Of a stretch of DNA of 50,456 nucleotides, positions 34,641-42,952 are shown piece by piece. The stretch lies in contig JANQMT010000175.1 in the NCBI GenBank assembly GCA_028279945.1, forward strand, positions 1-50,456, written 5' to 3'. A program made the translations under genes and the position numbers. The stretch comes from JAKSCF01 sp028279945 (lineage in GTDB: Bacteria > Bacillota > Clostridia > Peptostreptococcales > JAAYPU01). A model generated the notes under the pieces. The model did no database searches. It was given only the letters and a program-made list of their open reading frames with translations, and was not told the DNA's origin. Within the stretch, counting starts at the first letter, position 1. The number at the start of each line of letters is the position of its first letter.

Positions 34641-35510
34641 ATGAAGTTAAAGATGATAATATTAATAACAATTGCCATATGCGCTATAGTCATTATATAT
34701 ATAAGTACCATGTGGATAGAAGTTTCAAAAAAAGAAATTATAACGGACCAATTGCCTGAGTCCATAGAAGCATTAAAGATTATTCATTTGGCTGACCTGC
34801 ATGGAAAAGATTTAGGAGAGAACAATAAGAAAATCATTGATACTATCAACAAAGAGCAGCCTGATTTCATTGTATTAACCGGAGATATGATTAATTCTAC
34901 TGATGATGATGGGCATGCAACGGTAGCCTTGCTGCAGAATTTAAACAATCGGTATCCGGTTTATTATGCCTATGGCAATCATGACCTGTACTGCAGATTA
35001 CATACACCGGATGTATTTAGTGCTTATATTAACAAAGTTGCTGAAACAGGATGCTTTATATTGGATGATGAAATGTTAAGCTTCGAAAAAAATGGAGAAA
35101 GTATAGGCATTTATGGTTTATCATCCATACCATATCGCAAAAAGGTTAGAAAAAATAAAGTGCGTAAAGATCAATTTACAGCTCAATTTATTGAAACAAA
35201 AATTGGCTCTGCTTCCAAGGAACGCTTTGATATTCTTTTAGCCCATGATCCCACTTGGTTTCAAGAGTATTCAGATTGGAAAGCGGATCTGATACTTTCA
35301 GGACATATTCATGGCGGTGCCATAAGGCTGCCTTTTCTGGGAGGGGTTATTTCGCCCAATAGAACGCTGTTTCCCAAGTACGATTCAGGCATTTATCACA
35401 ATAATGACTCCATACTATATGTGAGCAGAGGCCTGGGAACCTCCGTAGAACGTATCCGAATTTTTAATCGTCCTGAGATCGCGGTTATTGTAGTAAAACG
35501 TTCTAATTAG
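34641..35510 (+). CDS. Membrane-anchored metallophosphoesterase (YkuE/YpbG-like)
   Basis: A 289-residue calcineurin-type phosphoesterase. An N-terminal membrane helix (4-25) is followed by the metal-site motifs HLADLHG, LTGDMIN, YGNHD, LLAHDP and SGHIHGG. This group acts outside the membrane; YkuE of Bacillus is a cell-wall-associated relative. The substrate is unknown. AGAGGAG is just upstream. It is separate from the glycan cluster, with a terminator-like hairpin between them. Confidence 0.88.
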   Translation: MKLKMIILITIAICAIVIIYISTMWIEVSKKEIITDQLPESIEALKIIHLADLHGKDLGENNKKIIDTINKEQPDFIVLTGDMINSTDDDGHATVALLQNLNNRYPVYYAYGNHDLYCRLHTPDVFSAYINKVAETGCFILDDEMLSFEKNGESIGIYGLSSIPYRKKVRKNKVRKDQFTAQFIETKIGSASKERFDILLAHDPTWFQEYSDWKADLILSGHIHGGAIRLPFLGGVISPNRTLFPKYDSGIYHNNDSILYVSRGLGTSVERIRIFNRPEIAVIVVKRSN

Positions 35511-35890
35511 TTGGTTTTTAATGACTGCATATTAATTTTAATTAAGGATTGATGAAAGCTTCACTCATTAGGAGTGCATGAAATGGTCAATATGGACTAA
35601 GACTCTTGCATCTTGATTTATGTTGAGAGACATTTGGTATATAATTTTCATTGCGAAACGAACAAAGGGAGAGTTATTAATTATTTACTTTATTTAAACG
35701 GTCAGAGCCCTAAACCTCTGCAAAATATAACAACCCTTTGGTTTTAATTCCGTTGCACTCCATTAAAACTGCATTTCTCCATTACAAATTATATATCAAA
35801 CATCTCTTTAAGATAATAATATGTATTCGTTCAGCGAGCCCTAATTATGAATATCAACTACGCACACAATTTGTTCGAATTGAATAAATT
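35511..35890. other. Non-coding stretch with no recognised feature
   Basis: 380 bases without a credible reading frame, hairpin or repeat on either strand. Composition is AT-rich like other intergenic DNA. It may be a decayed gene, but I cannot identify one. Confidence 0.5.
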
Positions 35891-35894
35891 ATTA

Positions 35895-35923
35895 TTGACA
35901 TATTAAAAACTTTTTGCTAAACT
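35895..35923 (+). promoter_or_regulatory. Promoter of the T-box operon
   Basis: TTGACA (35895-35900), 17-base spacer, TAAACT (35918-35923). Transcription would start near 35930, immediately before the T-box leader. Confidence 0.78.
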
Positions 35924-35929
35924 CAAACC

Positions 35930-36216
35930 AATACTTAAATGCTATGATAGAGGAAAGTAGATAGTCGGAAACTGACAGGGAGCGTTTGCCATAGACTGAG
36001 AGCAAACACAAGTGAAAACCTATTGAAGTTCCCTCTTGAGCACACGAGCTGAACGACTTACAGTAGGCAAGTGCGGAGCGCTCACCGATATAAGAGCTAG
36101 GATATCGAAAAAAAGATTTCTGTATCTGAAGAAGTGTGTTTTTAAAAAGACAAATTTAGGTGGTACCGCGGAAGAAGAGCCTTTCGTCCTATATAGGATG
36201 AAGGGCTTATTTATTT
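35930..36216 (+). promoter_or_regulatory. T-box riboswitch leader
   Basis: The conserved T-box AGGTGGTACCGCG is at 36158-36170. It is followed by a terminator stem (36178-36190 with 36195-36207) and a T-rich tail. Upstream, AGAGG (35950-35954) pairs with CCTCT (36032-36036) as the base of stem I, with the AGTAGATAG loop strand and the GTTTGC/GCAAAC distal stem above it. The conserved CTTGAG end of stem I is present. Uncharged tRNA binding should allow read-through into the symporter genes. The specifier lies in TTGAAGTTC; GTT (Val) or TTC (Phe) are the candidate readings and I cannot decide. Confidence 0.92.
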
Positions 36217-36263
36217 GCCAAAAAACATGTGAAATAAGGGAAGGTATGAAAGGAGGCTTTAGA

Positions 36264-36374
36264 ATGCTAGGAATAGAGGATATATCCATTGTAGGTGCAC
36301 TGGTTTTATCGCTTGTCAGTATGGTTGGATGTATTGTATATGGCATCGTCAATTGGAATAAAGGAGAGAGCTAA
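36264..36374 (+). CDS. Symporter small accessory protein
   Basis: A 36-residue single-helix membrane peptide starting MLGIEDISIVGALV and ending YGIVNWNKGES. This matches the small accessory proteins encoded just before sodium:solute symporters in many Firmicutes; the INWNKG-type end is typical. AAAGGAGG is seven bases before ATG 36264. A longer frame from 36036 reads through the T-box and is false. It lies 15 bases before the symporter gene. Confidence 0.88.
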   Translation: MLGIEDISIVGALVLSLVSMVGCIVYGIVNWNKGES

Positions 36375-36389
36375 GAAAGGGGAATAAAA

Positions 36390-38000
36390 ATGACGACTAC
36401 GATTTTAATAACCTTAATATATGCTTTAATTTTAGGTTTATTAGCATATAGAGGGTATAAAAAAACACAAAATGAAAGTGATTATCTGTTGGCAGGACGA
36501 GAAATGCATCCAATTGTTATGGCACTTTCTTACGGAGCGACATTTATAAGTACTTCGGCTATTGTTGGCTTTGGAGGGGCAGCAGGTCAGTTTGGTATGA
36601 GTTTGATATGGCTGACATTTCTTAATATTTTTGTAGGTGTATTTATTGCATTTGTCGCATTTGGTAAAAGAACACGAAAAATCGGACACGAACTTGGTGC
36701 ACACACTTTGCCTGAACTGTTATCTTTAAGGTATAATTCTAAATTTATTCAAGGTTTTGCCGGATTATTAATATTTTTAACCATGCCAATATATGCATCG
36801 GCCATATTAAAAGGAAGTGTTGACTTTATATCTAAATATTATGGTATAGGATTTGGTGTCGCATTAATTATATTTACAGTTCTCATTGCTATATACGTTA
36901 CCTTTGGAGGACTGAAAGGCATCATGTTTGCAGATGCTTTTCAGGGTGGCATCATGTTTTTAGGAATGATGTTTTTACTTGTATTTACTTACTCTATGCT
37001 GGGAGGTGTAAGTGAAGCCCATATACAGCTTACCGACCTTATGAACAGTCCGGGCGTTGCAGAACAAACGGAAAAATTGGCATCTATTGGATTCCAAGGA
37101 TGGACTTCCATGCCTAAGTTTGATACACCTCTGTGGTGGATTGTTATATCTACACTGGTTATGGGGGTAGGGATTGGAGTTCTTGCACAACCTCAGTTAG
37201 CCGTTAAGTATATGACGGTTAAAAGTGATAAAGAGTTAAACAGAGCTGTACTTTCCGGCGGTGTTTTCTTATTCATGATGACTGGAACAGCCTTTATAGT
37301 TGGATCATTAACCAATGTCTTCTTTTATAAAGATACAGGAACTATTGCAGTGATTGCAGCAGGCGGGAATGATTTGATTATACCGGCATATATAAAAACA
37401 TATTTACCTCGGCTATTTGGGGATGTATTTATTATTATACTTTTAGCAGCTTCCCTATCTACTTTAAGTGCTCTTTTTCATACTATGGGAACAGCTTTTG
37501 GTAGAGATTTTATAGAGAAAAGTATAGGCGTAAAAGGAAAAACCATAAAAAGCGCTAAAATAGGTATGATCATCAGTATTGCATTAAGTGCCGTATTGGC
37601 ATTTCTCTCAAGCCAGTTGGATGTGAGTATGGCAATCATTGCTCAAGGAACCTCTTTATTCTTTGGATTATGTGCAGCCACCTTCTTACCATCTTATATC
37701 GGAGCACTTTATTTTAAAAGTTTTCCTAAAATTGGAGCGCTATCCAGCATCTTAACAGGCGCATTTACAAGTTTGTTTTGGATATTCTTTGTCAATCAAA
37801 AACAGGCATCCAGCTTACAGCTGTGCAATCTATTATTTGGAAAACCAAGTATCGTAAGCGGAACCAATTTAGCGAAATTGGCCATGATAGATTCTATCCT
37901 CATTGCTTTACCTGCGTCCATTCTGGCAGGTGTTACGGCATGGGCTGTTTATAGCATGAAACAATCAAATGCTCATAAGGGTTTAGAAAAAGCAGCATAA
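36390..38000 (+). CDS. Sodium:solute symporter (SSS family)
   Basis: A 536-residue, 13-helix protein of the SSS family (PutP/PanF relatives). The N-terminal SDYLLAGREM, YGATFISTSAIVGFGGAAGQFG and TFGGLKGIMFADAFQG segments are typical, with the Na2-site serines in SLSTLSALFHTMG. Control by a T-box means that it is switched on when one tRNA is uncharged, so it most likely imports an amino acid. The substrate should match the T-box specifier. It ends seven bases before a strong terminator. Confidence 0.88.
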   Translation: MTTTILITLIYALILGLLAYRGYKKTQNESDYLLAGREMHPIVMALSYGATFISTSAIVGFGGAAGQFGMSLIWLTFLNIFVGVFIAFVAFGKRTRKIGHELGAHTLPELLSLRYNSKFIQGFAGLLIFLTMPIYASAILKGSVDFISKYYGIGFGVALIIFTVLIAIYVTFGGLKGIMFADAFQGGIMFLGMMFLLVFTYSMLGGVSEAHIQLTDLMNSPGVAEQTEKLASIGFQGWTSMPKFDTPLWWIVISTLVMGVGIGVLAQPQLAVKYMTVKSDKELNRAVLSGGVFLFMMTGTAFIVGSLTNVFFYKDTGTIAVIAAGGNDLIIPAYIKTYLPRLFGDVFIIILLAASLSTLSALFHTMGTAFGRDFIEKSIGVKGKTIKSAKIGMIISIALSAVLAFLSSQLDVSMAIIAQGTSLFFGLCAATFLPSYIGALYFKSFPKIGALSSILTGAFTSLFWIFFVNQKQASSLQLCNLLFGKPSIVSGTNLAKLAMIDSILIALPASILAGVTAWAVYSMKQSNAHKGLEKAA

Positions 38001-38006
38001 TAGTCA

Positions 38007-38030
38007 GGGCGTATGAAATACGCCCTTTTT
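38007..38030 (+). terminator. Intrinsic terminator of the symporter operon
   Basis: GGGCGTAT (38007-38014), GAA loop, ATACGCCC (38018-38025), then five Ts. Confidence 0.93.
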
Positions 38031-38550
38031 ATAATTTCAATTTCCCAAATAATCCCTTAGATTTAGAAGATAAATTAACAGTAAGTAAATAGTTATATTT
38101 AGCAGAATGCTTTATCTCATCTGTAATAATTTCAAACAACATATCTCTATGATTTCGAGTGGGTAAACCGGCTCTAATGTCTCTATATTTTTCTATGGCT
38201 GATAATTCTCCAAATAATGCTTGTGTCAAGCCTTCCACATAAGATTCAGGCTCCTCAAAATATAGATTTTCCGGAGAACGAATTTCCATATTGGTTAACG
38301 AATAATATATTTCTCTGAACATTTTATTATGTTTTTCTTCATCGTCTCTTATAGATATAATGATTTGCTCTTGCTCTTCATTAGGCGCTAAAGAAATTAA
38401 ATGGCCGTAAAAGAGTTCATCCTTTCTTTCGTCTTCAACGGCATCTTTTATAAGTAATAATGCTTCTTTCAATCCTTTATAAGGTTGATTATACGGCATT
38501 TGATTACCTACGATATTGTATGGCGGAGTATATGTGGGGTTAAAATACAT
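38029..38550 (-). CDS. Ferritin-like domain protein
   Basis: A 173-residue protein. After a Pro/Tyr/Asn-rich tail (1-25, a feature of some spore-coat proteins) comes a four-helix ferritin-like bundle. Metal ligands lie in EDERKDELFYGHL, DDEEKHNKMF, GELSAIEKYRDI and TDEIKHSAKY, the two ExxH-type pairs of the rubrerythrin/ferritin-like superfamily. It could be a peroxidase or an iron-binding protein. The Tyr-rich start and a sporulating host make a spore location possible. Monocistronic, minus strand, with GGAGG before the start. Confidence 0.8.
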   Translation of the reverse strand: MYFNPTYTPPYNIVGNQMPYNQPYKGLKEALLLIKDAVEDERKDELFYGHLISLAPNEEQEQIIISIRDDEEKHNKMFREIYYSLTNMEIRSPENLYFEEPESYVEGLTQALFGELSAIEKYRDIRAGLPTRNHRDMLFEIITDEIKHSAKYNYLLTVNLSSKSKGLFGKLKL

Positions 38551-38698
38551 TGTTATCCTCCTTATTGAAAAATATGATTTTCTATTATATTATGATAATA
38601 GAAGCAATAAGTGAGAGTACGAATATCAGCTAAAGGTATACTAAGCAACAAATAGAGAAAAATAAAATAGTATGTATTACTGAAATAGGGTGACAAGA

Positions 38699-38935
38699 AT
38701 GAAAAAGGATATTGTAATTACATTTATCATTACCATAATAATAGCTTGTGTCGTTATTCTATATGGGCTGTCTTTTCTGACCATTCTTTCTTTGCAATTG
38801 GGAGTAGGGAGCATATTGCTCATATTAATAGGTGTTGCTATTATTGCGGGGCTTATTTATGCGGTTATACACAATTTAAAAGAAAGAATACAAGAAATTA
38901 AGGAGGAAGATAAAGATGATCTTAGTCAATACTGA
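38699..38935 (+). CDS. Small two-helix membrane protein
   Basis: A 78-residue protein with two membrane helices (about 5-28 and 32-55) and a charged cytoplasmic tail, KERIQEIKEEDKDD. I start at ATG 38699, eight bases after AGGG. Its end overlaps the YbjQ-family gene by 20 bases, so the two are translated as a unit. This pairing of a small membrane protein with a YbjQ protein is common in Clostridia; function unknown. Confidence 0.75.
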   Translation: MKKDIVITFIITIIIACVVILYGLSFLTILSLQLGVGSILLILIGVAIIAGLIYAVIHNLKERIQEIKEEDKDDLSQY

Positions 38936-39227
38936 TTATATTCAAGGAAAAGAATTAGAGATGTTAGGGCTTGTGAGAGGGACTACTGTAAGAGCAAAGC
39001 ATTTAGGCACAGATATTATGGGAGGGCTGAAAAATCTTGTAGGCGGAGAGATAAGTGGATATTTAGATATGTTGACAGAAGCACGTGCAATTGCTACCAA
39101 GAGAATGGTAGATGAAGGGGAAAAATTAGGTGCTGACGCTATTGTGAATGTTCGATATGCAACCAGCTCATTGATGCAGGGGGCTGCTGAAATTATGGTA
39201 TATGGAACAGCAGTAAAATTTAAATAG
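38916..39227 (+). CDS. YbjQ (UPF0145) family heavy-metal-binding domain protein
   Basis: A 103-residue protein of the YbjQ/DUF74 family: LVRGTTVRAKHLGTDIMGGLKN, EARAIATKRMVDEGEKLGADAIVNVRY, with the conserved Gly and acidic pattern. Family members form pentamers; their function is unsettled despite the heavy-metal-binding label. The start lies after GGAGGA inside the end of the previous gene. Confidence 0.9.
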   Translation: MILVNTDYIQGKELEMLGLVRGTTVRAKHLGTDIMGGLKNLVGGEISGYLDMLTEARAIATKRMVDEGEKLGADAIVNVRYATSSLMQGAAEIMVYGTAVKFK

Positions 39228-39309
39228 GAAAACAAAATATTCACAAAAAGTGATGGTTTAGCATATTGTAAATATGACAGAATTAAGTTTCTCCTTCTCA
39301 TGAAGAGCA

Positions 39310-39367
39310 GGGTGGTACTACGGAAGAAAAAGCCTTTCATCTTTGCAGGTGAAAGGCACATTTTTTT
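39310..39367 (+). promoter_or_regulatory. Truncated T-box: core motif and terminator without stem I
   Basis: GGGTGGTACTACGG (39310-39323) resembles the T-box antiterminator motif (AGGGTGGTACCACGG). It is followed by a terminator, GCCTTTCA (39332-39339) pairing with TGAAAGGC (39350-39357), and seven Ts. The spacing is the same as in the full T-box at 35930. Only about 80 bases separate it from the preceding stop codon, too few for stem I, and I see no specifier loop. It precedes the DUF2157 gene. It is probably a decayed T-box or terminator-only remnant. Confidence 0.65.
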
Positions 39368-39388
39368 GGAAGAAAGTGTGGTTAAAAG

Positions 39389-40450
39389 ATGGAAAAGCTT
39401 ACGAAACAGCAATATACTTTTCTGGAACACATCTTATCCGGTCAAGTAAAACGCGAAAAGCTTACCCAAGACCAGATGGAAGGCATCATGAATGACTACG
39501 AGAAAAGTGAAGGCTTGTCTTTTGTTAGAATTATTCTTTCAATTGGAGCCATACTTATTGGTTTGGGGATATTAAGCTTTATCGCCAGCAATTGGGCATT
39601 AATGAGCAATGTCATAAAATTAATCATTATTATTGTATTTTTAGGCAGCGCAATATTTGCTGCTTATCAAACTGAAAAATCGTATCCTAAAACATCCAAA
39701 GCTTTACTGTATTTAAGCGTACTCATCTATGGAGCAGGCATATTTTTGATTGGTCAAATGTTTCATCTTGGGGGAAGCCTTTCAGATGCATTTTTATTAT
39801 GGTCTGCAGGCACTGTTGCTGCTTCATTTATTCAATCGGATAGAGTACTGGCCGTAGCAGCACACTTTTTAGCTTTTGTATTTGTTTTAACCGGTTTTGA
39901 ACAAAACCTTATCTTAGTGGGCAGCATAGCTGTTGTGGTGTTTTATGGCATGAACCGATATTTCAATCATTTGTCCTTGATTACTTTCTTTAACAATGCA
40001 TATGCTTTACTATTTCTAATCTATTTGTTGAACCGGGTTGACTTACCAGGTGTGTACATAGCCGGCATATATTTTCTAATAGGACTGGGTATGTTTTATA
40101 TTAAGCACTCATTAAACACCCAAATATTTAAACTACAGGGAAGCCTTATAATTGGTATCAGTGGGTTGATACTGACCATGCAATCTATATGGGAAGAAGT
40201 AATGAGTATTGAGAATGCACAAGTGATTGCCATAGCTTTTGGAATCTGTTTCATCATATACCTTCTAAGCCTCGTCAAGAAACAGTTGTTAATACCATTG
40301 ATTTTTACTTGTGGTGTCATCATGCGTTATTATTTTGATGTGTTGTACGACTTTCTACCCAAATCTCTGTTTTTTATAATTGGGGGAATGATTTTGCTGG
40401 GATTTGGAATATATTTTGAAAAAATAAGAAAGCAGGAGAGAAGCCAATGA
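39389..40450 (+). CDS. DUF2157 membrane protein
   Basis: A 353-residue protein. A cytoplasmic N-terminus (1-45, MEKLTKQQYTFLEHIL ... GIMNDYEKSEGLSF) precedes about ten membrane helices. IILSIGAILIGLGILSFIASNW is the DUF2157 signature. These proteins are generally encoded next to GDYXXLXY proteins, as here. Function unknown. Its end overlaps the next start by four bases. Confidence 0.85.
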   Translation: MEKLTKQQYTFLEHILSGQVKREKLTQDQMEGIMNDYEKSEGLSFVRIILSIGAILIGLGILSFIASNWALMSNVIKLIIIIVFLGSAIFAAYQTEKSYPKTSKALLYLSVLIYGAGIFLIGQMFHLGGSLSDAFLLWSAGTVAASFIQSDRVLAVAAHFLAFVFVLTGFEQNLILVGSIAVVVFYGMNRYFNHLSLITFFNNAYALLFLIYLLNRVDLPGVYIAGIYFLIGLGMFYIKHSLNTQIFKLQGSLIIGISGLILTMQSIWEEVMSIENAQVIAIAFGICFIIYLLSLVKKQLLIPLIFTCGVIMRYYFDVLYDFLPKSLFFIIGGMILLGFGIYFEKIRKQERSQ

Positions 40451-40995
40451 AAAAGTTTATGAAAAAAGGATACTCAAAATATATTATTTTGTTTGTCATT
40501 TTAGCAGTGCTTCTTTTAGCCTTAGCTATTAAACCCTTATTAACTGTAGTGTTTGGACAAGAGATTTATTTACAAACTAGAATTTATGACCCAAGAGATA
40601 TTTTTAGAGGGGACTACATTCACTTAGCATATGAGATCAGCGAAATAAGTACGGACAAAGTAGATGAAGAACTTAAGAAAATATTAAAAGAGAACCGATA
40701 TGACGAAAATCAAAAAATTTATATAGCATTAAGCTTAGAAGAAAAATACCACCAAGTGGAGAAAGTGACATTAACACCGCCTAAAGAAGGCGTATATTTA
40801 AAAGCTGAAGGCGCATATATAAGACGAAGAGAGGACTCTACCATGGTGGTAAATTATCCATGGGATAAATACTATATACCGGAAAATACGGGAAAAGCAT
40901 TAGAAGAAAAAATGCGTCACAACGAATCCTATGCTCGGATTAAAGTATTGAATGGATATGGTGTTTTAATGGAATTGATAATAAATGAAGAGTAA
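40447..40995 (+). CDS. GDYXXLXY domain protein
   Basis: A 182-residue protein with an N-terminal membrane helix (12-32) and an extracellular domain carrying the name-giving motif FRGDYIHLAYEIS near residue 56. YDPRDIFRGDY and the C-terminal YARIKVLNGYGVL are family features. Translationally coupled (ATGA) to the DUF2157 gene; the two probably form one membrane complex of unknown role. The stop codon lies in a hairpin shared with the convergent kinase gene. Confidence 0.87.
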   Translation: MKKFMKKGYSKYIILFVILAVLLLALAIKPLLTVVFGQEIYLQTRIYDPRDIFRGDYIHLAYEISEISTDKVDEELKKILKENRYDENQKIYIALSLEEKYHQVEKVTLTPPKEGVYLKAEGAYIRRREDSTMVVNYPWDKYYIPENTGKALEEKMRHNESYARIKVLNGYGVLMELIINEE

Positions 40996-41025
40996 TCTTA
41001 CCTACGCTGCAGATAAGATTACTCT
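40989..41025. terminator. Hairpin shared by two convergent gene ends
   Basis: AGAGTAATCTTA (40989-41000) and TAAGATTACTCT (41014-41025) pair perfectly over 12 bp. The stem overlaps the stop codon of the GDYXXLXY gene and the last codons of the kinase gene. There is no good T-run on either side, so it is probably a weak bidirectional terminator. Confidence 0.6.
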
Positions 41026-42252
41026 AAAGGTTGTACCTGCTCCATCTTGACTTTCAACGGTTATTTTCCCATGATGTTCATCTATAATCCATTGTGCAAT
41101 GCTTAAGCCTAAGCCAAGGCTTCCTTCAGAACGAGAGCGGGTTTTATCAGCTCGATAAAACCGATCAAATATACGATTGATATCTTCTTGATAAATACCA
41201 ATGCCTGTATCTGAAACCACTAATTCAGCTCTGTTGTTGTGGGATTTCAGCGTTACTTTTACATGTCCTTCATGAGTATATTTAAGTGCATTATCTAAAA
41301 GAATCGTTAGAAGTTGATTTATTCTGGCGTTGTCTCCATTAATATAAACAGCGTCGTCAATTTCGGTATTCAAATGGATTGACTTATCGTTAAACAATGG
41401 TTGCATACGATGTGCCGTATCTTTTACCAGTTGGCTTAAATGAATCTTTTCCTTTAGGATTTGTATTTGTCCCGAATCTATTTTGCTTAATTCTAAAAGT
41501 GAATTAACAATATTGCTCATATTATTGGTTTCATCGTAAGCATTTTTTATCCAGACAGAGTGATCGGCTATATTGCCTTCTTTTTCGCCTAAAGGTATTT
41601 CTAAATTGGCTTTCATAACGGTAAGCGGTGTCCTAAGCTCGTGGGAAGCATCTGCAATAAACCTTTTTTGCTGTTCCCAAGATTCTTTTATAGGCTTTAA
41701 TGATTTTTTTGCCATGACCCAGCTGATTGCTGCCAATAAAGCAATGCTGATAAGGCCTATAAACAATAAAGTTCGGAATAAATTATTTAAGAAATTTCTC
41801 TCAAATCTCAAATCTTGACAGATCTGCACAATCCCTCTTTTACCAAAATGGTAAGAATAGGTGGTATAAACTCTATAAGTAGATTCCTGAGTTTTAATTT
41901 TAGAAAATACGCCATAGCGATTCTCACCTAATCGATTGATTTCATTTATGGATTGAAGGAGCAACTCCGTATTTTCTGTGTTGGTTGCGGTAATGTCTAA
42001 TAATGGGTCTCTGAGAATAACGATATAACTAAACGGGGGTCTTCTGTTATTTTTATCGTTTTGATTATTTTTCATGGGAGGAATATCATACAGTGTTTGA
42101 ATCTGTTTAGAATAAATACGCATATCTCTCTCTGATGATGTCTCTAAAATATGGGACATCGGAAAATAAATCAATGCGGAAAAGATAAAGAAGAAGACCA
42201 TCAATACAATCAGGTTAAATGCCGTTAATTTGATTTGAAGCTCTTTAAACAT
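41002..42252 (-). CDS. Sensor histidine kinase of the efflux operon
   Basis: A 416-residue class I kinase with two membrane helices (about 12-34 and 157-178) around an extracellular sensor of about 120 residues. The phospho-acceptor His is in FIADASHELRTPLTVMKANLE. ATPase motifs are the N box LLDNALKYT, G1 VSDTGIGI, the F box RFYRADKTRS and G2 GLGLSIAQWI. It partners the regulator encoded two bases upstream. As last gene of the efflux operon it probably senses a compound or envelope stress relieved by the transporter. Confidence 0.92.
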   Translation of the reverse strand: MFKELQIKLTAFNLIVLMVFFFIFSALIYFPMSHILETSSERDMRIYSKQIQTLYDIPPMKNNQNDKNNRRPPFSYIVILRDPLLDITATNTENTELLLQSINEINRLGENRYGVFSKIKTQESTYRVYTTYSYHFGKRGIVQICQDLRFERNFLNNLFRTLLFIGLISIALLAAISWVMAKKSLKPIKESWEQQKRFIADASHELRTPLTVMKANLEIPLGEKEGNIADHSVWIKNAYDETNNMSNIVNSLLELSKIDSGQIQILKEKIHLSQLVKDTAHRMQPLFNDKSIHLNTEIDDAVYINGDNARINQLLTILLDNALKYTHEGHVKVTLKSHNNRAELVVSDTGIGIYQEDINRIFDRFYRADKTRSRSEGSLGLGLSIAQWIIDEHHGKITVESQDGAGTTFRVILSAA

Positions 42253-42254
42253 GA

Positions 42255-42926
42255 CTAAAACGCCTCCAATAAATAACCAATTCCTCGAACCGTTTTAATT
42301 TTCGCACCCGCATGACTGCCCATTTTTTTTCGCAAATGGAAAATACAAATTTCAATATTATTTTCCGTTACTTCCGCATCATAACCCCATACCATATCTA
42401 AAATTTGCTCACGAGTAAAAATTTGATTTGGTCTTTTCATCAACATTTCCAGAACTTCACATTCTTTTTTTGTAAGATTGACTTCAACAGAATCAATCGT
42501 TAATTTCTTTGTGTCTTGATGTAAAACCATGTTGCCAAATGATAAATGGTTATGCTGATAAGTTGTATGTACTCTTCTCGATAAGGAACGTATCCGAGCA
42601 AACAATTCTTGAGTAGCAAAAGGCTTTGCTAAATAATCATCAGCTCCTAAATTTAAGCCGTCTACTTTATCTTCAATGGAATCTCGTGCTGTCAAGAGGA
42701 GGATAGGCGTTGAGTTACCTTTGTTTCTCAGCTCCTTTAAAATGGTTAACCCATCCATTTCAGGAAGCATGATATCCAAAATAATAACATCATAAGAGAT
42801 GCTTTCAGCCATATGCAATCCTTCCGTACCACTATGGGTGATATCCATATTAATCTTTTCCTTTTTCGATATATATTGAAGCGCTTGCGTTAACTTTTTT
42901 TCATCTTCAACGAGTAATACTCTCAT
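42255..42926 (-). CDS. OmpR/PhoB-type response regulator
   Basis: A 223-residue regulator: receiver domain (VEDEKKLTQAL, phospho-acceptor in VIILDIMLPEMDG, LAKPFATQEL) and a C-terminal OmpR winged helix (LTKKECEVLEMLMKRPNQIFTREQIL ... VRGIGYLLEAF). Placed between the ABC permease and kinase genes, with close spacing; it probably autoregulates the operon from a promoter upstream of 46460. Confidence 0.93.
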   Translation of the reverse strand: MRVLLVEDEKKLTQALQYISKKEKINMDITHSGTEGLHMAESISYDVIILDIMLPEMDGLTILKELRNKGNSTPILLLTARDSIEDKVDGLNLGADDYLAKPFATQELFARIRSLSRRVHTTYQHNHLSFGNMVLHQDTKKLTIDSVEVNLTKKECEVLEMLMKRPNQIFTREQILDMVWGYDAEVTENNIEICIFHLRKKMGSHAGAKIKTVRGIGYLLEAF

Positions 42927-42952
42927 ATTAAAATTTTTCCTTTCCCTGTCCC

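Noticed and set aside
36036..36263. Upstream part of a 112-residue frame before the accessory peptide
   Set aside because: It translates the T-box leader and terminator; the strong ribosome binding site supports the start at 36264 only.
38942..39430. 162-residue minus-strand frame
   Set aside because: It runs antisense to the YbjQ gene and the truncated T-box; no ribosome binding site or domain.
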